Shown: positions 51,793 to 59,182 of the stretch, in pieces | How positions within the stretch are numbered: position 1 is the first letter of the stretch | How the letters are laid out: the number at the start of each line of letters is the position of its first letter | Assembly: GCF_021538675.1 (NCBI RefSeq) | Contig: NZ_JAJUKH010000014.1 | Coordinates: 1-64,000 of the forward strand | Length of the DNA: 64,000 nucleotides | Direction: 5' to 3' | Source of the DNA: Paenarthrobacter sp. AR 02 | Lineage (GTDB): Bacteria; Actinomycetota; Actinomycetes; Actinomycetales; Micrococcaceae | Notes under the pieces: model-generated | Databases searched by the model: none | What the model was told of the DNA's origin: nothing | What the model saw: only the letters and a program-made list of their open reading frames with translations | Translations under genes and position numbers: made by a program

Positions 51793-52607
51793 GGGTGAAT
51801 CTCCTTGACTGTCAGTGGAAGTAGTTCGTGGTGGTCCGCCGCTTCCGCGCCCTCGGTTCGTGGTGTCTGGTCCGCGCCGTATCCCTCATAGCGTGTCCGC
51901 AGCAGACCCCGGCAGAAATGTGCGTTTCCGTCAATGGAAATGCGTGTCGAGCGTGCACGACGCAGTGCCATCGGCACCGCATCCGGTGGATAAAGCTGCC
52001 CTTCGTGGTCAACCAGGACAATCGACTCCGAACCGTCCGGCAATCCAAGTGCCTCTCGTCGGCGCAGCAACGCTTCCTTATTCCGTCCAGGTGGAAGATC
52101 CCAGAGACGAATGGTTCCCATCATCGTCTCCTCGATGCCGGCGTTGGTGCGCAACAGATCAGTGAGGCATCGTTCCATCGCGGCGGTGTGGGCCTTGCGC
52201 TGGAACAATTGCCGCAGCTCGTCCAGGCTGTCCTCGGCTTCATGCAGGAACGTGCCCCTATAGCCTGCGTCCGCGGCGAGCCCGGCGTTGATGAGATCGG
52301 AGTCGTGGTGGTCATCGAGCTCCACCACCACCTGCGTCACCGCCGGCAGCGCAGAGATCACATCCTTGCTGTCGGACGCCATGAGGTAGGCGAAATTGGG
52401 CGAGCAGAAGGAGGTGGGCAGGCGCAGGTGAATTTCCACCCTGGCGCCACCGGCGACGGTTGTGACGTTGAGGGAGCGAACAAAGCCGAGATCGGTGATC
52501 GGTTCATCCAGTTCCGGGTCGAGCACCGCGCCCAAGGCATGGCGGATGTCCTCCTCCGTGACATCCCAGCGGGATGCAACTGCTGGACCGACGTGCAGCG
52601 CCGTCAC
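51789..52607 (-). CDS. DUF59 metal-sulfur cluster assembly protein of monooxygenase loci
   Basis: A 272-residue protein with an N-terminal DUF59/MIP18 domain (DIRHALGAVLDPELDEPITDLGFVRSLNV, LRLPTSFCSPNFAYLMASD with the conserved Cys) and a long C-terminal extension of unknown fold. This two-part form is known from propane/acetone monooxygenase clusters (for example the genes after mimABCD), where it lies between the amidohydrolase and alcohol dehydrogenase, the same order as here. It overlaps both neighbours by 4 bp. Confidence 0.8.
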   Translation of the reverse strand: MTALHVGPAVASRWDVTEEDIRHALGAVLDPELDEPITDLGFVRSLNVTTVAGGARVEIHLRLPTSFCSPNFAYLMASDSKDVISALPAVTQVVVELDDHHDSDLINAGLAADAGYRGTFLHEAEDSLDELRQLFQRKAHTAAMERCLTDLLRTNAGIEETMMGTIRLWDLPPGRNKEALLRRREALGLPDGSESIVLVDHEGQLYPPDAVPMALRRARSTRISIDGNAHFCRGLLRTRYEGYGADQTPRTEGAEAADHHELLPLTVKEIHP

Positions 52608-53650
52608 CGGACGCCTGCCAGATCTGCGCGTTCGGGCTGCCGGGGTCCTGTCTTCGTCTCATCTGCAGCGGGGAGCTGCAGCTCAGCGGGCACCGGGATG
52701 TCGTACATCTTTGCGGCGTTGAGTCCCAGAATCTTCTTCTTTTGGGCTGTGGTGAGCGGGGCATACTCGGTCATGTCTTCCGGAATCTGGAAGTCAACGA
52801 ACCGCTCAATCAGCCAGCGGGGCGTCCAAATGGCGTAGTCACTGGAGAATTGGATCCGATCCTCTCCGATCCAATAGATGAGCTCTCCGATGATCTGGGC
52901 AAAGTACCGCGGCCGCGTGTGCATGAAAGGCATCGCGACGGCCAGGCCGCCATGAACATTGGGCTCCTGAGTGGCTATCCAGCAGAAGTCTTCCAGTCGG
53001 GGCAGGCCGACGTGCTCGACCACAAAGTTCAGGTCTGTGAAGTCTGAGGCTGCATGGTCGACGTCGGCGACGTCGAAGGCGTCACGGTCGAGCGGGCGTA
53101 CGGTAGGTCCTTTGTGGATATGGATGTTCTTGATGCCGAGTTTGCGGCACTCCTCGAAATACCTGTAGGACCACGGGTCCGAGAGTTTGTACCCACGCGA
53201 TTCGCCGTGCCACTCGGCGGTGTACAGCTTCACGCCTTTGAAGCCCATCTTCTCGTGATCGGCGCGCAGCCGGTCTAGGCCCGCCTCACCATCCCGGGGG
53301 TCATAACAGTGGTTGTACGTGAGCTTGTCCGGATTCGCAGCGGCCAAGCCGTACGCCTCCTCGACCTGCGCGAAGCCGTTCTTGTAGAAGGCGCCAAGGT
53401 AGGCCGGCTGAAAGATCGCGTGGTCGACGTAGCCGTCCTCAAACAGATCCTTCATGAGGCGCTGACCGCCTTGGTAAAGGAACTCCTCATAGCTCCACTG
53501 TTCCGCGTCGGGAGAGAGGTTGCGGTGGTAGTCGTAGAAGCAGTCGATGAACTGCTTACCAGGGATGTTCCGCTGGTTCTCCGGGCGAGCGTCCCACAAT
53601 GCGATGTGGGCGTCGACAATAAAGTAGTTTTCGCCGTCTTTGCTGTACAT
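52604..53650 (-). CDS. Amidohydrolase-family protein of monooxygenase loci
   Basis: A 348-residue amidohydrolase 2-type TIM barrel: VDAHIALWD near the N terminus (with D-x-H), GFKGVKLYTAEWHG, IHIHKGPTVRP, FVVEHVGLPRLEDF and IQFSSDYAIWTPRWLIERF. These match the metal-dependent hydrolase found directly after diiron monooxygenase subunits in mycobacterial and rhodococcal propane clusters. A strong AGAAGGAGA site precedes the ATG. It heads a five-gene operon here, with no monooxygenase gene upstream. Confidence 0.85.
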   Translation of the reverse strand: MYSKDGENYFIVDAHIALWDARPENQRNIPGKQFIDCFYDYHRNLSPDAEQWSYEEFLYQGGQRLMKDLFEDGYVDHAIFQPAYLGAFYKNGFAQVEEAYGLAAANPDKLTYNHCYDPRDGEAGLDRLRADHEKMGFKGVKLYTAEWHGESRGYKLSDPWSYRYFEECRKLGIKNIHIHKGPTVRPLDRDAFDVADVDHAASDFTDLNFVVEHVGLPRLEDFCWIATQEPNVHGGLAVAMPFMHTRPRYFAQIIGELIYWIGEDRIQFSSDYAIWTPRWLIERFVDFQIPEDMTEYAPLTTAQKKKILGLNAAKMYDIPVPAELQLPAADETKTGPRQPERADLAGVR

Positions 53651-53732
53651 GTCCGGTCTCCTTCTGGCGACTGCCGTAGTCGCGACAAGTTCGAGAGTAG
53701 GCTGATGGAACAGGCGTCAACATGTGGTGTGT

Positions 53733-53747
53733 GTCTCATTTTGAGAC
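53733..53747. promoter_or_regulatory. Candidate activator site, inverted repeat GTCTCA-TTT-TGAGAC
   Basis: A perfect 6-bp inverted repeat with 3-bp spacing in the gap between the amidohydrolase and regulator genes. AcoR/MimR-type activators bind comparable short inverted repeats upstream of their targets. Assignment rests on location and symmetry. Confidence 0.5.
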
Positions 53748-53760
53748 GATCCTTTTCTGA

Positions 53761-53778
53761 TTGGTCTGGTGAGACCAA
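53761..53778. promoter_or_regulatory. Second inverted repeat TTGGTCT-GGTG-AGACCAA
   Basis: A perfect 7-bp inverted repeat with 4-bp spacing, 35 bp before the regulator start. It shares the GTCT/AGAC core with the repeat at 53733 and could mediate autoregulation or form a hairpin in the regulator leader. Confidence 0.45.
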
Positions 53779-53812
53779 GTAACCTCGAAACATGGAGACG
53801 AGGAGGTCGGCG

Positions 53813-55315
53813 ATGATGCCGAACAAGGACGAGGGGACTGCCGGCTTCGCGCACGATGACGTGAACCAGCTCGCCACTCCCGCCAAACGCCTCCTTGCTT
53901 CCTGGCAACGGAGCGAGGAATACGGGGTTTCCGCCGAGGCAGTAGATCCGACGTGGGCTGGCCCTGCAGGGTCCGACTCGCTGTTTTTCCAATGCGGCCA
54001 GGAAGTGCTCACCAGCCTCTACGGCACGCTGGCAAACGAACCCCTAAGCCTGATGCTCACCGATGCCAACGGCCGGCTCCTCAACCGCTTCAGCGGAGAT
54101 ACTTCCCTCTTGAGGGCGCTGGACAAGGTGCATCTGGCACCAGGCTTCGCCTTCTCCGAAAGGGATGCCGGGACCAATGGCATGGGATTGGCACTCGCGG
54201 ACCGCATCCCGACCCTCGTACGCGCGGAAGAGCATTACAGCGCCAGTCTTCGGACGTACACCTGCGCGGCTGTACCTGTCTTCGACCCCGTCACCGGCTT
54301 GCTGGAAGGCAGTGTCAACATCACAACATGGTCCCGCTCATCCCCGCAGTTGCTGCTGGCTTTGGCGGAATCAGCTGCGGGCAACACCTCAGCCCTGATG
54401 CTTTCAAGATCACAGGGCCGCAAAGGAAAAACCGGACCGAAGGGCGGCGTTTTCCGCATCCAGAGAGGCAAGCTCGAGCCGGCAGCGGGCACAGTGCGGA
54501 AAATCTCGTCGGCCTGGACAAACGCCCTCGACCAGGCCAGTGGTGCCTTGGCGGCAGGACGGGTTGTTGCCGCCGTAGGGGAGCAGGGTGCCGGGCGCGC
54601 AACTCTCCTGGCGCAGGCGCTGCGGCATGTTCAACCCGGGAGCCGTATCATCTCAGCGGCCGTCCCTGCTCCTGCCGACGTCGAAGCGTGGCTGTCCTTA
54701 TGGGCGCCGGAACTGGCCAAACCCGCTACCGCTGTGATCGTCGAAAACGTAGATTTGCTGCCGGCTTGGGCGGCGCAGGAACTCCACGCGCAAGCCCTCC
54801 GGGCGGTTCGGTCGCTTCCACTCTCCCAGGGCGGGAGCACACCAACACTCGCATGGGGTGTCACAGCTGCAAGTCATGACGGTATCCCGCAACCCCTGGC
54901 GGGCATGGTCGATACGGTGATTCCTGTTCCTGCCCTGCGGGATCGCGGCGAGGATGTCCTGCACCTGGCCAGCTACGCCGCCCGCCAAACCCGCCTGCGG
55001 GAAATCAACTTCACCGGCGCGGCAGAAAAAGCACTGATGGCCCATAGCTGGCCAGAGAACATTGATGAACTTTTCAGCGTTATTCACGCCGCCGCTGTCC
55101 AGACAGAGACCATTGACGTGAGTCACCTCCCTGCTTATCTTCTGGGCGGGAGCAGCCGCCATCTCAGTCGGATCGAGGTGGTGGAACGCGACGAAATCAT
55201 TCGCTGCCTTTCCACGCCGGGGGTAACAGTAAGCGGTGCGGCAGCAGAACTGGGCATCAGCAGGGCCACCATCTACCGTCGTATGGCCAGGCTTGGGATC
55301 GCAATCCCGAAGTAG
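53813..55315 (+). CDS. AcoR/MimR-like regulator with GAF domain and degenerate AAA+ domain
   Basis: A 500-residue enhancer-binding-protein relative. Residues ~60-200 are a GAF sensor (FAFSERDAGTNGMGLALADR, TCAAVPVFDPVTGLLEGSVNIT), then a AAA+ like part and a Fis-type helix-turn-helix at the end (GVTVSGAAAELGISRATIYRRMARLGI). The Walker A equivalent is GEQGAGRAT (Arg for Lys) and no GAFTGA loop is seen, so sigma-54 activation is unlikely. ATG 53813 is chosen because AGGAGG lies at 53801-53806; 53792 is in frame too. It is divergent from the operon it probably controls. Confidence 0.82.
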   Translation: MMPNKDEGTAGFAHDDVNQLATPAKRLLASWQRSEEYGVSAEAVDPTWAGPAGSDSLFFQCGQEVLTSLYGTLANEPLSLMLTDANGRLLNRFSGDTSLLRALDKVHLAPGFAFSERDAGTNGMGLALADRIPTLVRAEEHYSASLRTYTCAAVPVFDPVTGLLEGSVNITTWSRSSPQLLLALAESAAGNTSALMLSRSQGRKGKTGPKGGVFRIQRGKLEPAAGTVRKISSAWTNALDQASGALAAGRVVAAVGEQGAGRATLLAQALRHVQPGSRIISAAVPAPADVEAWLSLWAPELAKPATAVIVENVDLLPAWAAQELHAQALRAVRSLPLSQGGSTPTLAWGVTAASHDGIPQPLAGMVDTVIPVPALRDRGEDVLHLASYAARQTRLREINFTGAAEKALMAHSWPENIDELFSVIHAAAVQTETIDVSHLPAYLLGGSSRHLSRIEVVERDEIIRCLSTPGVTVSGAAAELGISRATIYRRMARLGIAIPK

Positions 55316-55432
55316 GCAACCACCGGCCCGGCCCCTGGCACGGCTCCTTTGTCGACGAGTCGCACATCGTCGTCAGCTGCTCCAAAGGAAAGCGTCGCTC
55401 CATCCGCGGGAGCCCGCTGGCCGGAAAAGCCG

Positions 55433-55466
55433 AAGGCGGTCCGCAGCATCAGCTCCGGACCGCCTT
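55433..55466 (+). terminator. Terminator of the AcoR/MimR-like regulator gene
   Basis: An 11-bp stem AAGGCGGTCCG/CGGACCGCCTT (55433-55443 with 55456-55466) followed by TCCCCCAAT, about 118 bp after the stop codon. Confidence 0.6.
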
Positions 55467-55556
55467 TCCCCCAATATGCTTCGTGCGTGCTACTTCTTTT
55501 GCCCCTGCTTGGCCAGGACGTAGTCATAAACTACTTCCTCACCAATGCCGTCCTAG

Positions 55557-55844
55557 CGGGTCTCCGAGGTGGTGGTGCACCACCACGACCTGGATACTGC
55601 CTGGACCATCGAGGAAGCCGACCCGGATTCGCTGTTGAACGCCATTGAGGCCGTGGTGCGGACGATGCGTGCCAAGGGCGCGCCGGGGATGACCCTGCTT
55701 ACTGAGGAACGCGACGAATGGGTGGTTGGCGACGGTGCGCTGCGGATTGAATCGGACCGGGAAGGCCTTCTGAAGTGGTTGGCCCGCGGTGATGCCGGTT
55801 TCATCGAGGCCGAAGGTCCCGTGCCCGTCCTGCCGCGCTGGTAG
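55557..55844 (+). pseudogene. C-terminal remnant of a mycothiol-dependent maleylpyruvate isomerase-like protein
   Basis: After an in-frame TAG at 55554 the plus strand reads VSEVVVHHHDLDTAWTIEEA, then LLTEERDEWVVGDGALRIES and a C terminus LLKWLARGDAGFIEAEGPVP. The VHHxDL motif with metal-binding His/Asp and the small C-terminal domain are those of the MDMPI family. The N-terminal four-helix bundle is missing, and no ribosome site precedes the GTG codons at 55569, so this is probably a fragment. Confidence 0.65.
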
Positions 55845-55853
55845 GTGACTCTC

Positions 55854-55886
55854 CCTCCTTATTTTGATCAAATCAAAATAAGGAGG
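55854..55886. promoter_or_regulatory. Perfect 15-bp inverted repeat, AT-rich
   Basis: CCTCCTTATTTTGAT-CAA-ATCAAAATAAGGAGG, 15 bp each side with a 3-bp centre. It stands out by base composition. Its right end contains AAGGAGG, a perfect ribosome-site sequence that would be hidden in the RNA hairpin, though no start codon lies at the right distance. It may be a regulator operator or terminator of the upstream fragment. Confidence 0.65.
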
Positions 55887-55913
55887 TAAGCTGGGTATAG
55901 GCCAGAGCCGCCC

Positions 55914-56039
55914 TTGAGTACCGCACCGGTGAACATTCCCGGGCCGGCAGGGCGCGCCACAACCGCAAACACCCTTCCGCTTGAGCGGTACTGGAATCCC
56001 GGACTGGCCATGATCCTGAACCCCAAGGAGAACCCATGA
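55914..56039 (+). CDS. Possible 41-residue ORF coupled to the repeat protein
   Basis: In the frame that ends at TGA 56037-56039 (overlapping the next ATG as ATGA) the sequence reads from TTG 55914 as STAPVNIPGPAGRATT... to ERYWNPGLAMILNPKENP. It is Pro/Asn-rich, has no strong ribosome site at either TTG 55914 or the internal GTG, and could be a leader. The exact overlap with the downstream start is the main support. Confidence 0.3.
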   Translation: MSTAPVNIPGPAGRATTANTLPLERYWNPGLAMILNPKENP

Positions 56040-56293
56040 CTTTACTGACTGAACGTCCCGCAACGCCCGCACCCGCCTCCGACGCAGCTGCGGCAGTCAC
56101 CGTGTCCAAAACCGCATTGATCGGCGGCAGCTACGTAACCCTGCCGACTGCCCTTTCCCGGACGCATAGTGAAGGTGCCTACGTCACCGCCCCCGGCAAC
56201 CGAAACGTTTCCCTTGGCAGTTACGTCACAGTTCTCGGCGTCCACAAAGACCCAGTCGGTGGCAGCTACGTCACACTTTGCAAGGCAGCCTAA
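56036..56293 (+). CDS. Small repeat protein with four G-[S/A]-Y-V-T motifs, unknown function
   Basis: An 85-residue protein with an Ala/Pro-rich N terminus followed by four repeats: GGSYVTLP, EGAYVTAP, LGSYVTVL and GGSYVTLC, spaced 15-20 residues. A strong AAGGAGA precedes the ATG and a large terminator follows. No membrane segment or signal peptide is evident. I do not recognise the family. The regular repeats suggest a beta-solenoid-like or binding peptide, or a precursor peptide, but no modifying enzyme is adjacent. Confidence 0.7.
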   Translation: MTLLTERPATPAPASDAAAAVTVSKTALIGGSYVTLPTALSRTHSEGAYVTAPGNRNVSLGSYVTVLGVHKDPVGGSYVTLCKAA

Positions 56294-56330
56294 AGGCGGC
56301 GTCTGTGCTTGATGGCACTACGCGGCTTTG

Positions 56331-56376
56331 AAAGGGGGCCGACGACGACACTTTGTGCCGCCGTCGGCCTCCTTTT
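56331..56376 (+). terminator. Terminator of the repeat-protein gene
   Basis: A long imperfect stem, AAAGGGGGCCGACGACGACA with TGCCGCCGTCGGCCTCCTTTT, loop CTTTG, ending in a TTTT tail. It lies 37 bp after the stop codon and also separates this gene from the convergent flavin reductase gene. Confidence 0.75.
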
Positions 56377-56436
56377 GTGCAAACGTTTGTTGGCGAAGCC
56401 TGTTCGGGTTTCCGCCTCACGTTGATGCTGTGCCGC

Positions 56437-57009
56437 TCAGCCTTCGAGCCTCGAATGCTCGCCCAGACGGTGCCATGAACGGTTGTGGTAGACCAGAGCA
56501 TCGCCGGGCTCGCCGGCTTGGACGTCACGCATCACGTGTGACTCCAAAGCGTGGACGGCGATGATCGTGGAGGTCCCCACTTCCATACGATTGATGACGG
56601 CGCAGCGCACCCAGGCGCGGACATCGTCATACACCGCTTCGCCGGTCGGAAGGGCCGACCAGCGGTGCGTCTGGTCAAAGCGGTCGGTGCCTGGCGTCGC
56701 TCCAAACTTCGCCAAGTCGACGTCGTGGGCGTCCAGCAGGTGAACGACGACGGTTTCCGCGCGCGAAAGCACCTTCGACGCTGAGGACAGTGCCGAGACC
56801 GAGAAAATCAGCAACGGAGGTTCCGCACTTACTGAGACCACCGACGATACAGTCAGTGCCACCGGTCCCTCGCCGGCATCCGCCGTGATGACGGCGACAC
56901 CTCCTGGGTGGCCACGGAACAATGCTTTGAAGTCGTCAGCCGAAAGGGAGGACGGGAAGCTTTGCTTCGGAGCCTCGAGCCAGGTGTCTGTGAGGTAGGC
57001 GTGAAACAT
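56437..57009 (-). CDS. Flavin reductase-like domain protein
   Basis: A 190-residue FMN-binding split-barrel reductase: FRGHPGGVAVITADAGEGPVALTVSSVVSVSAEPPLLIFSV is the flavin reductase signature, followed by VVHLLDAHDVDLAKFG and LVYHNRSWHRL. It would supply reduced flavin. It starts 2 bp after the stop of the MesD-like gene. A flavin reductase beside mesD and mesX is found in other bacteria, so it likely supports that enzyme. Confidence 0.87.
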   Translation of the reverse strand: MFHAYLTDTWLEAPKQSFPSSLSADDFKALFRGHPGGVAVITADAGEGPVALTVSSVVSVSAEPPLLIFSVSALSSASKVLSRAETVVVHLLDAHDVDLAKFGATPGTDRFDQTHRWSALPTGEAVYDDVRAWVRCAVINRMEVGTSTIIAVHALESHVMRDVQAGEPGDALVYHNRSWHRLGEHSRLEG

Positions 57010-57011
57010 CG

Positions 57012-58049
57012 TTATGAGACCCTGCGGGCGAGTTCCTCGCGAACGATGTTCGTGCCTGCGCTGAGAGCACTCAGCTTGGCCAAGGCGACATCCCGGGGGA
57101 ACGGTGCCATGCCGCAGTTGGAGCTGGGGATGAGCTTGTCCGCATCGACGAACTGCAGTGCTTTGCGGAGGGTGTCGGCGACCTCTTCCGGGGTCTCGAT
57201 CGTCTCGCTTGCGACGTCGATTGCCCCGAGCATGACCTTCTTGCCGCGGAGGAGCTCGATGAGGTCCATGGGCACGTGGGAGTTCTGGGATTCCAGCGAG
57301 ATGATGTCAATGCTGGAGCTCTGAAGCAACGGGAATGTCTCCTCGTACTGCCGCCACTGTGAGCCGAGCGTCGCTTTCCAGTCATTATTGGCCTTGATCC
57401 CGTAGCCGTAACAGATATGCACGGCGGTCTCCGCGCGCAGGCCTTCTGCCGCTCGCTCAAGCGCAGCCACGCCCCAGTCCTTGACCTCATCGAGGAAGAC
57501 ATTGAACGCGGGCTCGTCAAACTGGATGATGTCCACGCCGGCCGCCTCCAGCTCCTTCGCCTCCTGGTTCAGGATCGCAGCGAACTCCCAGGCCAGCTTC
57601 TCGCGGCTCTTGTAGTGGTCATCGTAGAGCGTGTCCACCATCGTCATTGGACCGGGAAGAGTCCATTTGATCGGCTGGTCCGTGGTTGCGCGGAGGAACT
57701 TTGCGTCTTCGACAAATACCGGCCGCTCGCGGCGCACCGGTCCGACGACGGTCGGCACGCTCGCGTCGTAGCGATCGCGGATGCGCACGGTCTTGCGCTG
57801 TTCAAAGTCAACCCCGCTGAGGTGCTCGATGAAGGTCGTGACGAAGTGCTGGCGGGTTTGCTCGCCGTCGCTGACGATGTCAATGCCGCGTCGGCTCTGC
57901 TCGTGAAGCGCGATGCGCAGCGCATCCTGCTTACCCTCGAGAAGCGCATCTCCCTCCAGCTTCCAGGGGGACCAGAGGGTCTCCGGCTGTGCGAGCCAGG
58001 ATGGTTTCGGCAGGCTTCCAACAACGGTGGTGGGCAAGAGTGTGTTCAT
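57012..58049 (-). CDS. mesD: MesD-like folate-independent methionine synthase (MetE C-terminal family)
   Basis: A 345-residue barrel homologous to the C-terminal half of MetE. It starts LLPTTVVGSLPKPSWLAQ and has zinc ligands His211 and Cys213 (AVHICYGYG) and Cys312 (PSSNCGMAPF), with DIIQFDEPAFN and DIISLESQNSH between. It lacks the MetE N-terminal folate domain. With a DUF1852 gene directly upstream it matches the MesD/MesX system, which makes methionine from homocysteine without folate in an oxygen-dependent way; the methyl source is not known. ATG 58049 follows a GGAG site. Confidence 0.85.
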   Translation of the reverse strand: MNTLLPTTVVGSLPKPSWLAQPETLWSPWKLEGDALLEGKQDALRIALHEQSRRGIDIVSDGEQTRQHFVTTFIEHLSGVDFEQRKTVRIRDRYDASVPTVVGPVRRERPVFVEDAKFLRATTDQPIKWTLPGPMTMVDTLYDDHYKSREKLAWEFAAILNQEAKELEAAGVDIIQFDEPAFNVFLDEVKDWGVAALERAAEGLRAETAVHICYGYGIKANNDWKATLGSQWRQYEETFPLLQSSSIDIISLESQNSHVPMDLIELLRGKKVMLGAIDVASETIETPEEVADTLRKALQFVDADKLIPSSNCGMAPFPRDVALAKLSALSAGTNIVREELARRVS

Positions 58050-58069
58050 GATTGGCGATTCTCCGTGGG

Positions 58070-59062
58070 TCAGTTGACGAGGGCGGGGTATTTGGCGGTC
58101 CACTGGTCCAATAGATCCTTGTGGGGCGTGATGAAGTGTTCCTCTGTGTACTTCGCCTGCGTGATCGCGAGCTGACTACGCTCGACGCGGTCATAAGCGA
58201 TCTGCGTCCGCGAGAAGTCCTGCTCTCCCAGGCTCGGTTGATAGACGACGGCGGCGGCGGAGTTCGCGTTGTAGACCTCCGGGCGGTAGATCTTCTGGAA
58301 CGTCTCCATGGTGCTGATCGTGCCGATGAGCTGCAGGTTTGAGTAGTCGTTGAGCAGGTCGCCGCGGAAGTAGAAGGCGAGTGGCGCCACGCTGCCTCGC
58401 GGCATGAAATAGCGGACCTGAAGCCCCATCTTCGCGAAGTACGCGTCCGTCAGCGAGAACTCGTCCTGCTGGTACTCGACGCCCAGGATGGGGTGGCGGT
58501 TTTCCGTTCGCCGGTAAGTCTTGCTCGTGGAGACGCTGATACACACCACTGGCGACTGCGGGAAGCGTTCCTGGCATGCCGGGGAATCGAGGAACTGCTG
58601 GAACAGTTTGCCGTGAAGGTCGCCGAAGTCCTCGGGAACAACGGGCTTGCCGGCTTCTGCTGCTGCAGCCGGCAGGACGACGCTGAAGTCGAAGTCACGG
58701 ACGTAGGAGGAGAAATTGTTTCCCACGATTCCCTGGTGACGGACGCCGTTCAGCTGGTCGACGATCTGGATGTCGAGAACCTCGAACAGCGGGAACCGCT
58801 GATCCGTACCTTCCGCAGTGAACTCTATGTGCACGGAAACGATCTCAAGCTCGAGCGTGTAACGGTCCCGGTCCGGGTTGTCCCAGTCTGCGAGATCGTT
58901 GAAGCGGCGCCGAATCATGGTCAAGGCGTTGCGGAGGTTCTCCTGGCGGTGCTCGCCACGTGCCAGGTTGGCGAAATTCGTCGTGATCCTCGAGCCTTCG
59001 GACGGGGAGTAGTCCTCGTTGAAGGGGGTCGTGGTGATGCTGAAGGTGAAGTCGTCTGCCAT
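58070..59062 (-). CDS. mesX: MesX (DUF1852 protein)
   Basis: A 330-residue DUF1852 protein, recognised from FTFSITTTPFNEDYSPSEGSRITTNFANLARGEHRQENLRNALTMI-type N terminus and the adjacent MesD gene. MesX is required together with MesD for methionine synthesis in bacteria that lack MetE and MetH. No transmembrane segment is seen. It starts the three-gene operon mesX-mesD-flavin reductase, 20 bp before mesD, and is divergent from a LysR regulator. Confidence 0.87.
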   Translation of the reverse strand: MADDFTFSITTTPFNEDYSPSEGSRITTNFANLARGEHRQENLRNALTMIRRRFNDLADWDNPDRDRYTLELEIVSVHIEFTAEGTDQRFPLFEVLDIQIVDQLNGVRHQGIVGNNFSSYVRDFDFSVVLPAAAAEAGKPVVPEDFGDLHGKLFQQFLDSPACQERFPQSPVVCISVSTSKTYRRTENRHPILGVEYQQDEFSLTDAYFAKMGLQVRYFMPRGSVAPLAFYFRGDLLNDYSNLQLIGTISTMETFQKIYRPEVYNANSAAAVVYQPSLGEQDFSRTQIAYDRVERSQLAITQAKYTEEHFITPHKDLLDQWTAKYPALVN

Positions 59063-59182
59063 GTTGCCAATCCGTTGTTGATGGCCGGAGACGGCCTTTC
59101 AGAAGGTGGTGTATCCATGGTGCAACCTTCCGAGGGCTATCAGGTAACTAGTGGTTGCTATGCGTGCATATAGAATCTCCCT

